Source: Oscillospiraceae bacterium
Lineage (GTDB): Bacteria > Bacillota > Clostridia > Oscillospirales > CAG-272
Reading direction: 5' to 3'
DNA: 36,890 bases
Assembly (NCBI GenBank): GCA_015065005.1
Contig: SVRE01000016.1
Span: 1-36,890 of the forward strand
In this document: positions 17,002 through 24,334 of the stretch, piece by piece
How positions within the stretch are numbered: the first letter of the stretch is position 1
How the letters are laid out: every line of letters starts with the position of its first letter
The notes under the pieces: model-generated
The model's database searches: none
What the model was told of the DNA's origin: nothing
The model's input: only the letters and a program-made list of their open reading frames with translations
Made by a program: the position numbers and the translations under genes

Positions 17002-19755
17002 ATGAAAACAAAAGTTCTTGGCATGATTGCGGTGCTTGTTATCGTTATGCTGTCTTTGCTGATTGTTTCTTGCGGTGATATCGAAAACACTAAGATAGAA
17101 ACTCAGGGCTTGCTCTTTGAAAACGGCGTTTATAAGGCAACTGTACCTAATTCAACAACCAGCTATGACATCTTAACAAAAATCACTATCAATGATGATG
17201 CTGATTATGAAATTGCAAGGGATGAGGATTTTTCCAACAAAATCGACAGCGGAACAATTAACCTGAATCCTGGCGACAATTTCATTTATATTAAGGTAAC
17301 TGACGGAGATTACGAGTCTTTATATTCCTTTAATGTGTACAGAAAGAAAATGGTTACTGTTACTTATAATGCAAATGGCGGTACAATGGCAAGTAATTCA
17401 ACTACTGTTGAAGAGGGTAGTATAATTTCTGCGCCTGCGGCTAATAAGACAGGTTATTCTTTAAGCTGGGATTATGATTTTACAAAGCCTGTAACTGCTG
17501 ATGTTACAATTAATGCGGTTTGGACAGTGAACAATTGTGCTATTTCAACTAATGTTGACGGCGTGATTACACGTTTTGAACTTGCATATGGCAGTATTCC
17601 AAGCGGAATTACCGCTCCAACTAAGTTTGGTTATGATTTTGCTGGCTGGAAATATGGGGATGTGGATTTTGATATAACTGTACCGTATAATTATAGCGAC
17701 ACTGAAATCGAAATCGTTGCAGTATTTAAGCCGATTGAATTTAAGATCCAGTACATTTTGGACGAAGGGCTTGAAACAAACAATGCGGGTAATGTAACCA
17801 CGTTTACCATTGTAACTGAAAATGGAGAGGAATTAAGCATTGCGTTGCTTGCACCAACACATAAATCAGCTAATTACAGCTTTATTGGATGGTGTACAGA
17901 TATAGAGCGTAATAATGTTATTGAAAAAATTGACATTTCAACAGTAAACGGATTGGGTGATGATCATAAGTTGGATTTATATCCCAAATGGGAAATAAAG
18001 TCTAATGTTACTTATGATGCAAACGGTGGCTCATGTGACAAAGCTACAGATGTGTTCACCTTTGGCGCTTCATATGAATTACCTGTACCAACAAAAGATA
18101 ATTACAACTTTGTTGGTTGGTATGCCGGAGACAACAAGGTTGCAAATTCCGGTGTATGGTCTTTGAAGGCTGATGCTGATCTGGTAGCTAAATGGTCACC
18201 ACGTCAAAATGAAATCGATTACGTTCTTGGTTATGACGGTGCAACAAACAATCCCGGTAATCCAAGCAGTTTTGATATAGAAGATGATGAGATAGAATTG
18301 TTGGCGCCTACATATAATGAAAATTATATCTTTGATGGCTGGTACACCAATCCTAACTTTACCGAGGAAAGTAAAATCACACACATTACTTCTTCTTTGG
18401 CGGGAACAAATATTACGTTGTACGCAAAATGGATTACAATATTTGAAATTAAGCTTGATGCTGCAAACGGTACCTGTGATGTAAGCTCATTGAAGATTAC
18501 ACATGGAACAGAGTATACATTGCCTATTCCAACAAGAAATAAGTATGTTTTTGCAGGTTGGTACAATGGTGATGATTATGTTGATTTGACCGGTGTTTGG
18601 TCAATTGATTCTGCGGTAACACTTGTTGCTAAGTGGACACCAACTGTATATAAAATTTCCTATGAGCTGAATGGTGGAACAAATGTTGAAACTAACCCTA
18701 AGGAATATACTGTAGAATCAAGTGATAGTGAGCTTGCACTAAGCAATCCTACTAAAGAATTTTGCAAATTCTTGGGATGGTATTTGGATGCTGAATTGAA
18801 AATACCAATTTCAAAAATTGATCCTACCATGTATGAAGGCATAACTCTTTACGCAAAATGGGAGGCTGTAAAGGTTACCATAAACTATAACGCAGATGGC
18901 GGAAATGTATCCAAAAATAATGACGTTTTGAATTTGGGTGACAATTATACATTACCAACTCCGGAAAAGACGGGTTGTATCTTTGACGGTTGGTATTTGG
19001 GCGAAACACGCTTTGATGATAAGGGCAGACTTACAGATGAGAGCCTTACTACAATAAATTTGGTGGCTAAGTGGAAGTTCATAGAATACAATATCACCTA
19101 TGATTTAGACGGCGCTACTGAGAATGGATTGAATTTAGTCAAGAAATATACTATAGCTACAGAAGATTTTGCGCTTCCTACTCCTACTAAGAATGGTTAT
19201 ATTTTCGTTGGTTGGTCATACAATGGCGGACAGCCAAGCGCAACCGTTGTTATCACTAAGGGTGGCACAGGTGATTTGGCATATAAGGCTATTTGGGTAC
19301 AACAAAAGGATGCAAACGGACTTTTGTATTCAATGGTTGACGGTAAGCTGGTAGTTACGGGAATTGATAGGGTTATTAATGACAGTATTGTTGCCGGAGT
19401 TAAGATTCCTGCTACAATCAATGGCGTAGATGTTGTTGCTATCGAAAGCAATGCATTTACCGAATTTGGTAAGAAGTTTACAAAAACTGCTTATGCAAAT
19501 ATGTCTAATTCATATGTTACATTCTATGTTCCTACTACAGTAAAGAAGATTGGTGCTAATGCTTTTGCAGAATGTAACGGTATTAAGGTAAGCTTATATG
19601 ATGCAAGTTCTTCAAGTGCCGATTGGAAGGCGTGGGACAAAACTGTAACATGGGAATCCGGAAATGCATCAGCAAGAGATTGCATTTGGGGCTTCAGACC
19701 TGCTATCGGATGGACAAGATATTCAATGGTTGAAATTCCTGATGATTATGAATAA
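17002..19755 (+). CDS. Surface lipoprotein with nine InlB-type B repeats
   Basis: A 917-residue predicted lipoprotein of unknown function. The signal peptide ends in the lipobox IVSC, with C24 as lipidation site. Residues about 35-117 look like a cadherin-like beta-sandwich domain. Residues 118-767 hold nine Listeria-Bacteroides (InlB B) repeats, each with the pattern Y..NGG...PT..GY.F.GWY...AKW. Residues about 775-880 resemble a BspA-type leucine-rich module (KIPATINGVDVVAIESNAF, VPTTVKKIGANAFAEC). Such proteins are usually surface-exposed adhesins or binding proteins. The start is ATG 17002 with AAGGAG. It is monocistronic, with its own promoter and terminator. There is no sortase signal; anchoring is by lipid. 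Confidence 0.9.
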   Translation: MKTKVLGMIAVLVIVMLSLLIVSCGDIENTKIETQGLLFENGVYKATVPNSTTSYDILTKITINDDADYEIARDEDFSNKIDSGTINLNPGDNFIYIKVTDGDYESLYSFNVYRKKMVTVTYNANGGTMASNSTTVEEGSIISAPAANKTGYSLSWDYDFTKPVTADVTINAVWTVNNCAISTNVDGVITRFELAYGSIPSGITAPTKFGYDFAGWKYGDVDFDITVPYNYSDTEIEIVAVFKPIEFKIQYILDEGLETNNAGNVTTFTIVTENGEELSIALLAPTHKSANYSFIGWCTDIERNNVIEKIDISTVNGLGDDHKLDLYPKWEIKSNVTYDANGGSCDKATDVFTFGASYELPVPTKDNYNFVGWYAGDNKVANSGVWSLKADADLVAKWSPRQNEIDYVLGYDGATNNPGNPSSFDIEDDEIELLAPTYNENYIFDGWYTNPNFTEESKITHITSSLAGTNITLYAKWITIFEIKLDAANGTCDVSSLKITHGTEYTLPIPTRNKYVFAGWYNGDDYVDLTGVWSIDSAVTLVAKWTPTVYKISYELNGGTNVETNPKEYTVESSDSELALSNPTKEFCKFLGWYLDAELKIPISKIDPTMYEGITLYAKWEAVKVTINYNADGGNVSKNNDVLNLGDNYTLPTPEKTGCIFDGWYLGETRFDDKGRLTDESLTTINLVAKWKFIEYNITYDLDGATENGLNLVKKYTIATEDFALPTPTKNGYIFVGWSYNGGQPSATVVITKGGTGDLAYKAIWVQQKDANGLLYSMVDGKLVVTGIDRVINDSIVAGVKIPATINGVDVVAIESNAFTEFGKKFTKTAYANMSNSYVTFYVPTTVKKIGANAFAECNGIKVSLYDASSSSADWKAWDKTVTWESGNASARDCIWGFRPAIGWTRYSMVEIPDDYE
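17353..19302 (+). repeat. Nine tandem protein-level B repeats, alternating long and short
   Basis: Repeats of about 60-85 residues occupy residues 118-767 of the lipoprotein. From the third on they alternate. Long units carry GNP-SF-like inserts and end in LYAKW. Short units read Y.A.GG...LP.PT...Y.F.GWY...GVWS...LVAKW. They are diverged at DNA level and visible mainly as protein. Confidence 0.8.
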
Positions 19756-19797
19756 TTAAAAGAAAAAAGCGAGAATTCTCGCTTTTTTCTTTTAATT
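19754..19797. terminator. Bidirectional terminator, 44-bp perfect palindrome
   Basis: 22 bases and their exact reverse complement, with a GCGAGAATTCTCGC core flanked by A6 and T6 runs. It serves the lipoprotein gene (plus) and the small minus-strand gene whose stop codon lies inside it. Confidence 0.92.
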
Positions 19798-19962
19798 CAT
19801 TTTAAACATTGAAGTAATGTTTTCTGCAGTATTTTCTGCGGTTTTTTTCAGCTTTTTTGTGGCTGAATCATTAGAAAATATCATAGTTGCTATGGTTCCT
19901 ACTGTTATACCAAGCGCTAAACCCTTGATTGCGCTGCTAAAGGAATTATTGCTTTTTTTCAT
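19792..19962 (-). CDS. Small YtxH-like membrane protein
   Basis: A 56-residue protein. It has a short polar start (MKKSNNSFSS), one glycine/alanine-rich membrane segment (AIKGLALGITVGTIATMIF, about 11-29), and a lysine-rich amphipathic tail (KKLKKTAENTAENITSMF). This layout resembles YtxH/gas-vesicle-like small proteins of Firmicutes, whose role is not settled. The ribosome binding site AAGGAGG at 19970-19976 is very strong, which supports a real gene despite its size. Its stop lies inside the bidirectional terminator. It is divergent from the deacetylase pair. Confidence 0.8.
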   Translation of the reverse strand: MKKSNNSFSSAIKGLALGITVGTIATMIFSNDSATKKLKKTAENTAENITSMFKMN

Positions 19963-20086
19963 TTTTGTGCCTCCTTTTTGTTTATTGTTATCTATTCAAG
20001 GCGAATTAATGCATATAAAGAAAATTTTAATAGAAATAAACATTGATTTTTCGCAAATAATAAACTTGCAAAAGCGAGGTGAAGCT

Positions 20087-20866
20087 ATGAATTATATTCT
20101 CAAAATTATAACTACAGTGTGCTTGATATTATGCTTGAGTATGAGTGTATTTGCAAATAATCCCAATGTTTCATGGTACTGTGTCAGAAAAAAAGATAAT
20201 TTGCAACCATCTTTAAGTCAAGAATTAAGCTTTGTGGAAAATTACGATTTGTTTTGGTGCGATAAGGCGCATCAAGATTATTGTGATAAAGAAAAAGTAA
20301 TTTATTTGACCTTTGATGCGGGATATGAAAACGGTAATATCAAGAAGATACTTGATGTTTTAAATGAGGAAGATGTAAAGGCAACCTTTTTCATTCTTGA
20401 TAACATGATTATAAAAAATGAAGCGTTGGTCAAAGAAATGATTGATGGCGGTCATTTAGTTGCAAATCACACAATGAAGCATAAAGATATGACAAAAATG
20501 ATGAACATTGATGATTTTAAAAATGAGTTAACGCAATTAGAGGATTTGTTTGAAAAAACTTATGGGGTTACAATGCCGAGATATTACAGACCTCCTGAGG
20601 GAAAGCTTAATGAAGACAATCTTGCTTGGGCCAAAGAGCTTGGATACAAAACCGTGATGTGGTCTTTCGCATATGCCGACTGGGACAATGGTAAGCAACC
20701 GTCACGTGAATACGCAATGAAAAAGATACTTGACAACCTCCACAATGGAGAAGTGATGTTATTACATCCAACATCTTCGACAAATGCCGAAATTATGAAA
20801 GAGCTAATAACAGAGCTAAAATCAAGGGGATATAGATTTGAAACTGTGGAGACGCTATGCAAATAA
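20087..20866 (+). CDS. pdaA: PdaA-like polysaccharide deacetylase (delta-lactam pathway)
   Basis: NodB-fold deacetylase. PdaA removes the acetyl group from muramic acid in spore cortex to allow delta-lactam formation. The 259 residues begin with a signal peptide or anchor (about 1-22, ending VFA). PdaA-type motifs are TFDAGYENGN, ANHTMKHKDMT, YRPPEGKLNE, SFAYADWDNGK and LLHPTSSTNAE. The usual PdaA motif is TFDNGYE; here alanine replaces the asparagine. I chose ATG 20087 with GAGGTG upstream; an open frame back to 19817 runs over the opposite small gene and is not credible. It overlaps the next gene by 10 bases. Confidence 0.87.
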   Translation: MNYILKIITTVCLILCLSMSVFANNPNVSWYCVRKKDNLQPSLSQELSFVENYDLFWCDKAHQDYCDKEKVIYLTFDAGYENGNIKKILDVLNEEDVKATFFILDNMIIKNEALVKEMIDGGHLVANHTMKHKDMTKMMNIDDFKNELTQLEDLFEKTYGVTMPRYYRPPEGKLNEDNLAWAKELGYKTVMWSFAYADWDNGKQPSREYAMKKILDNLHNGEVMLLHPTSSTNAEIMKELITELKSRGYRFETVETLCK

Positions 20867-21555
20867 TAGCAAGGAGTGCAGTCGTATTAGTCTTAGCCTT
20901 TTGTTTAATTTTTAATCAACCAACCATTTTAGCGGTTTCAAATAGTAATAGTCCGGTTTATAATTCGAATAGCAATGAAGGTAAAAAAATCGCCCTGACC
21001 TTTGATGATGGACCTCATCCAAGATACACGCCGAAAATACTGGAAATACTTGATAAATATAACATCAAAGCGACATTTTTTGTTATTGGTGTGAATGCAA
21101 GGAATTACCCTGAAGCATTATCTCAGGTTATAAAAATGGGACACGAGGTTGGAAATCATACCTATTCACACAAGCTATTAAAAGCAAAGGCAAAAGAAGA
21201 TATTTATAGGGAAATAATTAGTACCGAAAAAGAAATATCTAAATTTAGCGAAGCTTTTCCCAAGCTTATAAGACCACCGTGCGGAATGTATGATAAGGAG
21301 CTTATCGAGATAGCTGAAGAAAATGAATACAAAATAGTCTTATGGAATATTGATACCAAGGATTGGACACATGCCTCCAGCGAATGTATCGTATCAAATG
21401 TTATAAGCAGAGTCAAGGGTGGAGACATTATACTTTTTCACGACTATATCAGCGGAGAAAACAATACCTGTGATGCATTGCAGATTATAATACCCAAGCT
21501 ACTGATGCAAGGGTATGAATTTGTAACTGCAGGTGAGCTTTTGCAAAATGTATAA
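20857..21555 (+). CDS. NodB-family polysaccharide deacetylase, second copy
   Basis: Secreted or membrane-anchored carbohydrate esterase family 4 deacetylase of 232 residues. A hydrophobic N-terminus (about 5-27) precedes the NodB domain. All canonical motifs are present: TFDDGPHPRYTP, the metal ligands in NHTYSH, RPPCGMYD, DTKDW and LFHD. This is the complete metal-dependent site, unlike the variant first motif of its upstream neighbour. Substrate is not certain: N-acetylglucosamine or muramic acid in peptidoglycan is likely. PdaB or a similar sporulation enzyme is possible. TGGAG precedes the start, inside the upstream gene. Confidence 0.85.
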   Translation: MQIIARSAVVLVLAFCLIFNQPTILAVSNSNSPVYNSNSNEGKKIALTFDDGPHPRYTPKILEILDKYNIKATFFVIGVNARNYPEALSQVIKMGHEVGNHTYSHKLLKAKAKEDIYREIISTEKEISKFSEAFPKLIRPPCGMYDKELIEIAEENEYKIVLWNIDTKDWTHASSECIVSNVISRVKGGDIILFHDYISGENNTCDALQIIIPKLLMQGYEFVTAGELLQNV

Positions 21556-21589
21556 AATAACCGGGCTATCCTATGTTAGCCCGGTTATT
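21556..21589. terminator. Bidirectional terminator between convergent genes
   Basis: AATAACCGGGCTA and TAGCCCGGTTATT form a perfect 13-bp stem with an 8-base loop, lying between the deacetylase stop and the stop of the minus-strand membrane protein. Confidence 0.85.
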
Positions 21590-21595
21590 AACATT

Positions 21596-22627
21596 CTATT
21601 TTGCTGTTTCTTCGGTTATAGTTTCTTCTATATTATCGTTGATTGATTCATCATCGTCAAAGTGACGTTTTTCAATAATTGCCTTAGCATCTCTTTCATC
21701 CATCATATATTTGATTATGTTGGGATATGCGGCATAAACGGCAGCAAAATCGCAGATTGAAATCGTAATTACAAATGGAAGTAAAACACCTAAAGGCATG
21801 AATACCATGAATATAAAATAGTTTAATGCAACCACCAAGAAAATACCGATAAAAGCAACAATATTTCTTTTTATGCCCAACACAGTGAAGAATAAGGCAT
21901 TTTTAATTATTTTTGTTAGTTTTAAATCAAATGTAAATACCATAATGAACGCATACGGTCTTGCAAAGATGTAAAGTATTGCCATAGCTACAGTTAAGAA
22001 CAGCATAAACGGATTAAGACCGCCGGCGTTATAGTTTAATGTTAAAAAGTAAATATTGTAGGCAAACATAGCAATTATTAAAGCGTCAATAATTCCTATT
22101 AATAATGATTGCTTAATATTCCTTTTAATTACATAGAGGGCATCGGAAAGAGGGAAAACCGGATCGCCGTTCATCATATTTCGGTAAATATATGTTGTGC
22201 CAATGCGGGTAAAGCCCCAGGTGAAGATAATTAAAGCACCCAGACAATAAAAAACTATAGTAGGGGTGTTAATTACGCTAACCTTAGCATGCGCACCAAA
22301 TGCGCCAAGCAAAGCTGTGGTAGTGGCATTGCTGCCAAATGCGGAAGCACCAAAAATAGGTCCCCATGCTTGATATAAAGGAGAAACGGAGCTTTCACTC
22401 AGGATATTTGACATAGCAATTAAAACAAAGAATATTGGGAAATTTCCAAACGTTACTATTAGATTTGCGCTGATCAGCTTACCCAATCTTTTCCAAAGTA
22501 ATTTGAAAAAGTTAATAAGGCTGGGGTCTTTAAGGGAATTGATTTCCTCTTTATCTGAAGCCTTACCTTGTCGATAGTACCAGTCGAAAAGATTAAATCT
22601 TTTCTTATTTTGATTGCTATCTTTCAT
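21596..22627 (-). CDS. DUF624/YesL-like membrane protein
   Basis: A 343-residue integral membrane protein with about six hydrophobic segments. The central stretch GTTYIYRNMMNGDPVFPLSDALYVIKRNIKQSLLIG matches the conserved core of DUF624 (YesL) proteins, which often accompany carbohydrate uptake genes and have no settled function. It is longer than the usual 200-odd residues, with a glycine/alanine-rich loop near 85-115 and an acidic tail. The start is ATG 22627 with GGGAGGGG, which overlaps the proC stop, so it is the second gene of a proC operon. Confidence 0.75.
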   Translation of the reverse strand: MKDSNQNKKRFNLFDWYYRQGKASDKEEINSLKDPSLINFFKLLWKRLGKLISANLIVTFGNFPIFFVLIAMSNILSESSVSPLYQAWGPIFGASAFGSNATTTALLGAFGAHAKVSVINTPTIVFYCLGALIIFTWGFTRIGTTYIYRNMMNGDPVFPLSDALYVIKRNIKQSLLIGIIDALIIAMFAYNIYFLTLNYNAGGLNPFMLFLTVAMAILYIFARPYAFIMVFTFDLKLTKIIKNALFFTVLGIKRNIVAFIGIFLVVALNYFIFMVFMPLGVLLPFVITISICDFAAVYAAYPNIIKYMMDERDAKAIIEKRHFDDDESINDNIEETITEETAK

Positions 22628-22643
22628 TTAATACTTCCCCTCC

Positions 22644-23444
22644 CTAATTGAGCTTTGAAAGCTCTTCTGCACGCTTTGTGCAGGCAAGCATAGCTTGACT
22701 GACTATGTCTAAGAAATTCTTTTCTTCAAATACATTCAAGGCCTTTTCGGTTGTTCCGTTAGGGGACTTAACCATTGCTATCAGCTCATCAAGGCTTTTA
22801 TCACTGCTTAAAATTAAATTGGCTGAACCGATAAGAGTATTGCATATCATTTTTAGTGTATCCTGATACTCAAATCCTAACTTATTAGCACCTTCAAGCA
22901 TTGATTTTGCAAACAGAAAAATGTAAGCAGGAGAGCTTGAGGTTATAGCTGTTAAGCTGTTAATATCATTCTCGGCAATTTCGGTTACATATCCTGATGA
23001 GGAGAAAATGGATTTTACAAATTCAAACTCGCCATCGCCTACATTATCATTTTTGCAGATAGCTGTAACGCCTTGACCTATCATTAAAGGCGTATTGGGC
23101 ATCGTACGAATTATTTTTGCATTCGGAAGTGCTTTTTCAATGGAATTTATTGTAATGCCTGCACAAATTGAAATGAATGTTTTGTTTGTATAGTCAAGAT
23201 CTTTTAATGATGCTAAAACATCTTTGATGTTTTGAGGCTTGACAGAAAGAAAAACATAATCAACCGCTTTAAAAGCCTCCGATAAGCTTTCAGCCCTGTT
23301 GCAGCTTGGATCGAACTTGCAGTATTGATCGGTATTTTTGTCAAATAAATATATGTTGTAGGCATTAACAACATTAGCCTTGATGATGCCATTGGCAATA
23401 GCGGATGCCATATTTCCGGCACCTATAAAAAGAATGTTACTCAA
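22644..23444 (-). CDS. proC: Pyrroline-5-carboxylate reductase
   Basis: NAD(P)H-dependent last step of proline synthesis. The 266 residues show the N-terminal Rossmann loop FIGAGNMASAI, then FLSVKPQNI, SICAGITINSIE, RTMPNTPLMIGQG, the SSSPAYIFLFAKSM catalytic helix, and the C-terminal VKSPNGTTEKALNVFE. I chose the TTG at 23444 because AGGTG lies 6 bases before it; a GTG three codons upstream overlaps that site. A strong promoter is upstream. Confidence 0.93.
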   Translation of the reverse strand: MSNILFIGAGNMASAIANGIIKANVVNAYNIYLFDKNTDQYCKFDPSCNRAESLSEAFKAVDYVFLSVKPQNIKDVLASLKDLDYTNKTFISICAGITINSIEKALPNAKIIRTMPNTPLMIGQGVTAICKNDNVGDGEFEFVKSIFSSSGYVTEIAENDINSLTAITSSSPAYIFLFAKSMLEGANKLGFEYQDTLKMICNTLIGSANLILSSDKSLDELIAMVKSPNGTTEKALNVFEEKNFLDIVSQAMLACTKRAEELSKLN

Positions 23445-23475
23445 AATAATCACCTGTATAATTTAATTTTTTATA

Positions 23476-23504
23476 ATTGTATCACAAACAGACACCAAAG
23501 ACAA
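23476..23504 (-). promoter_or_regulatory. Sigma-A promoter of proC
   Basis: The minus strand reads TTGTCT, a 17-base spacer, and TACAAT with an extended -10 TG. It is divergent from the acetyltransferase promoter. Confidence 0.83.
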
Positions 23505-23533
23505 CAGATTTTTGAAAAAAATAAAAAATATTG

Positions 23534-23562
23534 TTGACTAAATAAGTTGAGTGATATATAAT
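23534..23562 (+). promoter_or_regulatory. Sigma-A promoter of the GNAT gene
   Basis: TTGACT, 17-base spacer, TATAAT. The predicted transcript start near 23569 leaves room for the ribosome binding site of the start at 23595 but not for an earlier ATG at 23577. Confidence 0.83.
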
Positions 23563-23594
23563 CAAGAAGAAAATAAATGTTAACGGAGAAGTTA

Positions 23595-24182
23595 ATGAAG
23601 TTGAATTTTTTGACCAAGCTGTTTTCAAAAATACCGGAAATGGAAACGGACAGGCTTTTGTTCAGGGCAATTCGGCGCAGTGATATTGAAGACGTGTATG
23701 AATACTCTGCTAACCCTAAAACGTCAGAGTTTTTGCTGTGGGAGCCTCACAACAGTATCGAATATACCAAAAAGTTTATTGATATAGTTCTTTCTAAGTA
23801 TAAATTAGGCGAATATAATGATTGGGCAATTGTGCTGAAGGAAAATAATAAAATGATTGGCACGTGCGGTTTTACCCGAATTGATGAATACAACAGCATT
23901 GCCGAAATCGGATATGTTTTAAACCCTAAGTATTGGGGATACGGTATTGCAACGGAGGCTGCAAAAAAAGTTGTGGACTTTGCTTTCGAGGTACTTAAGG
24001 TTAATAGAGTTGAGGCGAAATTTATGTTTGGAAATGAAGCAAGCTTAAGGGTGATGAATAAAATCGGTATGAAATTTGAAGGATATCAAAGAGAAGCTAT
24101 GTTGGTTAAAGGAAAGTATAGAACTATAGGAATTTCCTCAATTTTGAAACGAGAATATTTGTTGATTGACCGTTACAACTAA
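23595..24182 (+). CDS. GNAT-family N-acetyltransferase, RimJ/RimL type
   Basis: Acetyl-CoA-dependent acetyltransferase of 195 residues. The RimJ/RimL layout is clear. TDRLLFRAIRRSD opens the domain and IGTCGFTRID forms the central strand. EIGYVLNPKYWGYGIATEA is the acetyl-CoA loop, and NRVEAKFMFGNEASLRVMNKIGMKFEGYQREAM completes the fold. The substrate could be a protein N-terminus or a small amine and cannot be told from sequence. ATG 23595 follows CGGAGAA; an ATG six codons upstream lacks a binding site. It is monocistronic between its promoter and terminator. Confidence 0.88.
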   Translation: MKLNFLTKLFSKIPEMETDRLLFRAIRRSDIEDVYEYSANPKTSEFLLWEPHNSIEYTKKFIDIVLSKYKLGEYNDWAIVLKENNKMIGTCGFTRIDEYNSIAEIGYVLNPKYWGYGIATEAAKKVVDFAFEVLKVNRVEAKFMFGNEASLRVMNKIGMKFEGYQREAMLVKGKYRTIGISSILKREYLLIDRYN

Positions 24183-24210
24183 GGCGATTTAGCGTCTTAG
24201 TTGTTTTTTT
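24177..24210 (+). terminator. Terminator after the GNAT gene
   Basis: AACTAAGGCG / CGTCTTAGTT is a 10-bp stem with one G-U pair, followed by seven T. The gene's stop codon is inside the stem. Confidence 0.88.
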
Positions 24211-24274
24211 ATTTGAAAAAGGCGAAAAATATTATAAATTGTGAATTTTTTTCGACTTTTTATTAAATTAAGTA

Positions 24275-24303
24275 TTGAAATCACATCTAAAAAGAAATAT
24301 AAT
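24275..24303 (+). promoter_or_regulatory. Sigma-A promoter of the glycogen operon
   Basis: TTGAAA, 17-base spacer, TATAAT, with AT-rich DNA upstream. It is the only convincing promoter I found ahead of glgB. Confidence 0.82.
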
Positions 24304-24334
24304 AAATATATAAGATTGTAAAGGCGGTGCTAAA

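Noticed and set aside
17353-19302. CRISPR or DNA-level tandem repeat
   Set aside because: The repetition is at protein level, inside one open frame, with diverged DNA; it is a B-repeat array.
19817-20086. N-terminal extension of the PdaA-like gene by 90 codons
   Set aside because: It would run through the oppositely oriented small gene and its ribosome binding site. The ATG at 20087 has GAGGTG and begins a signal peptide.
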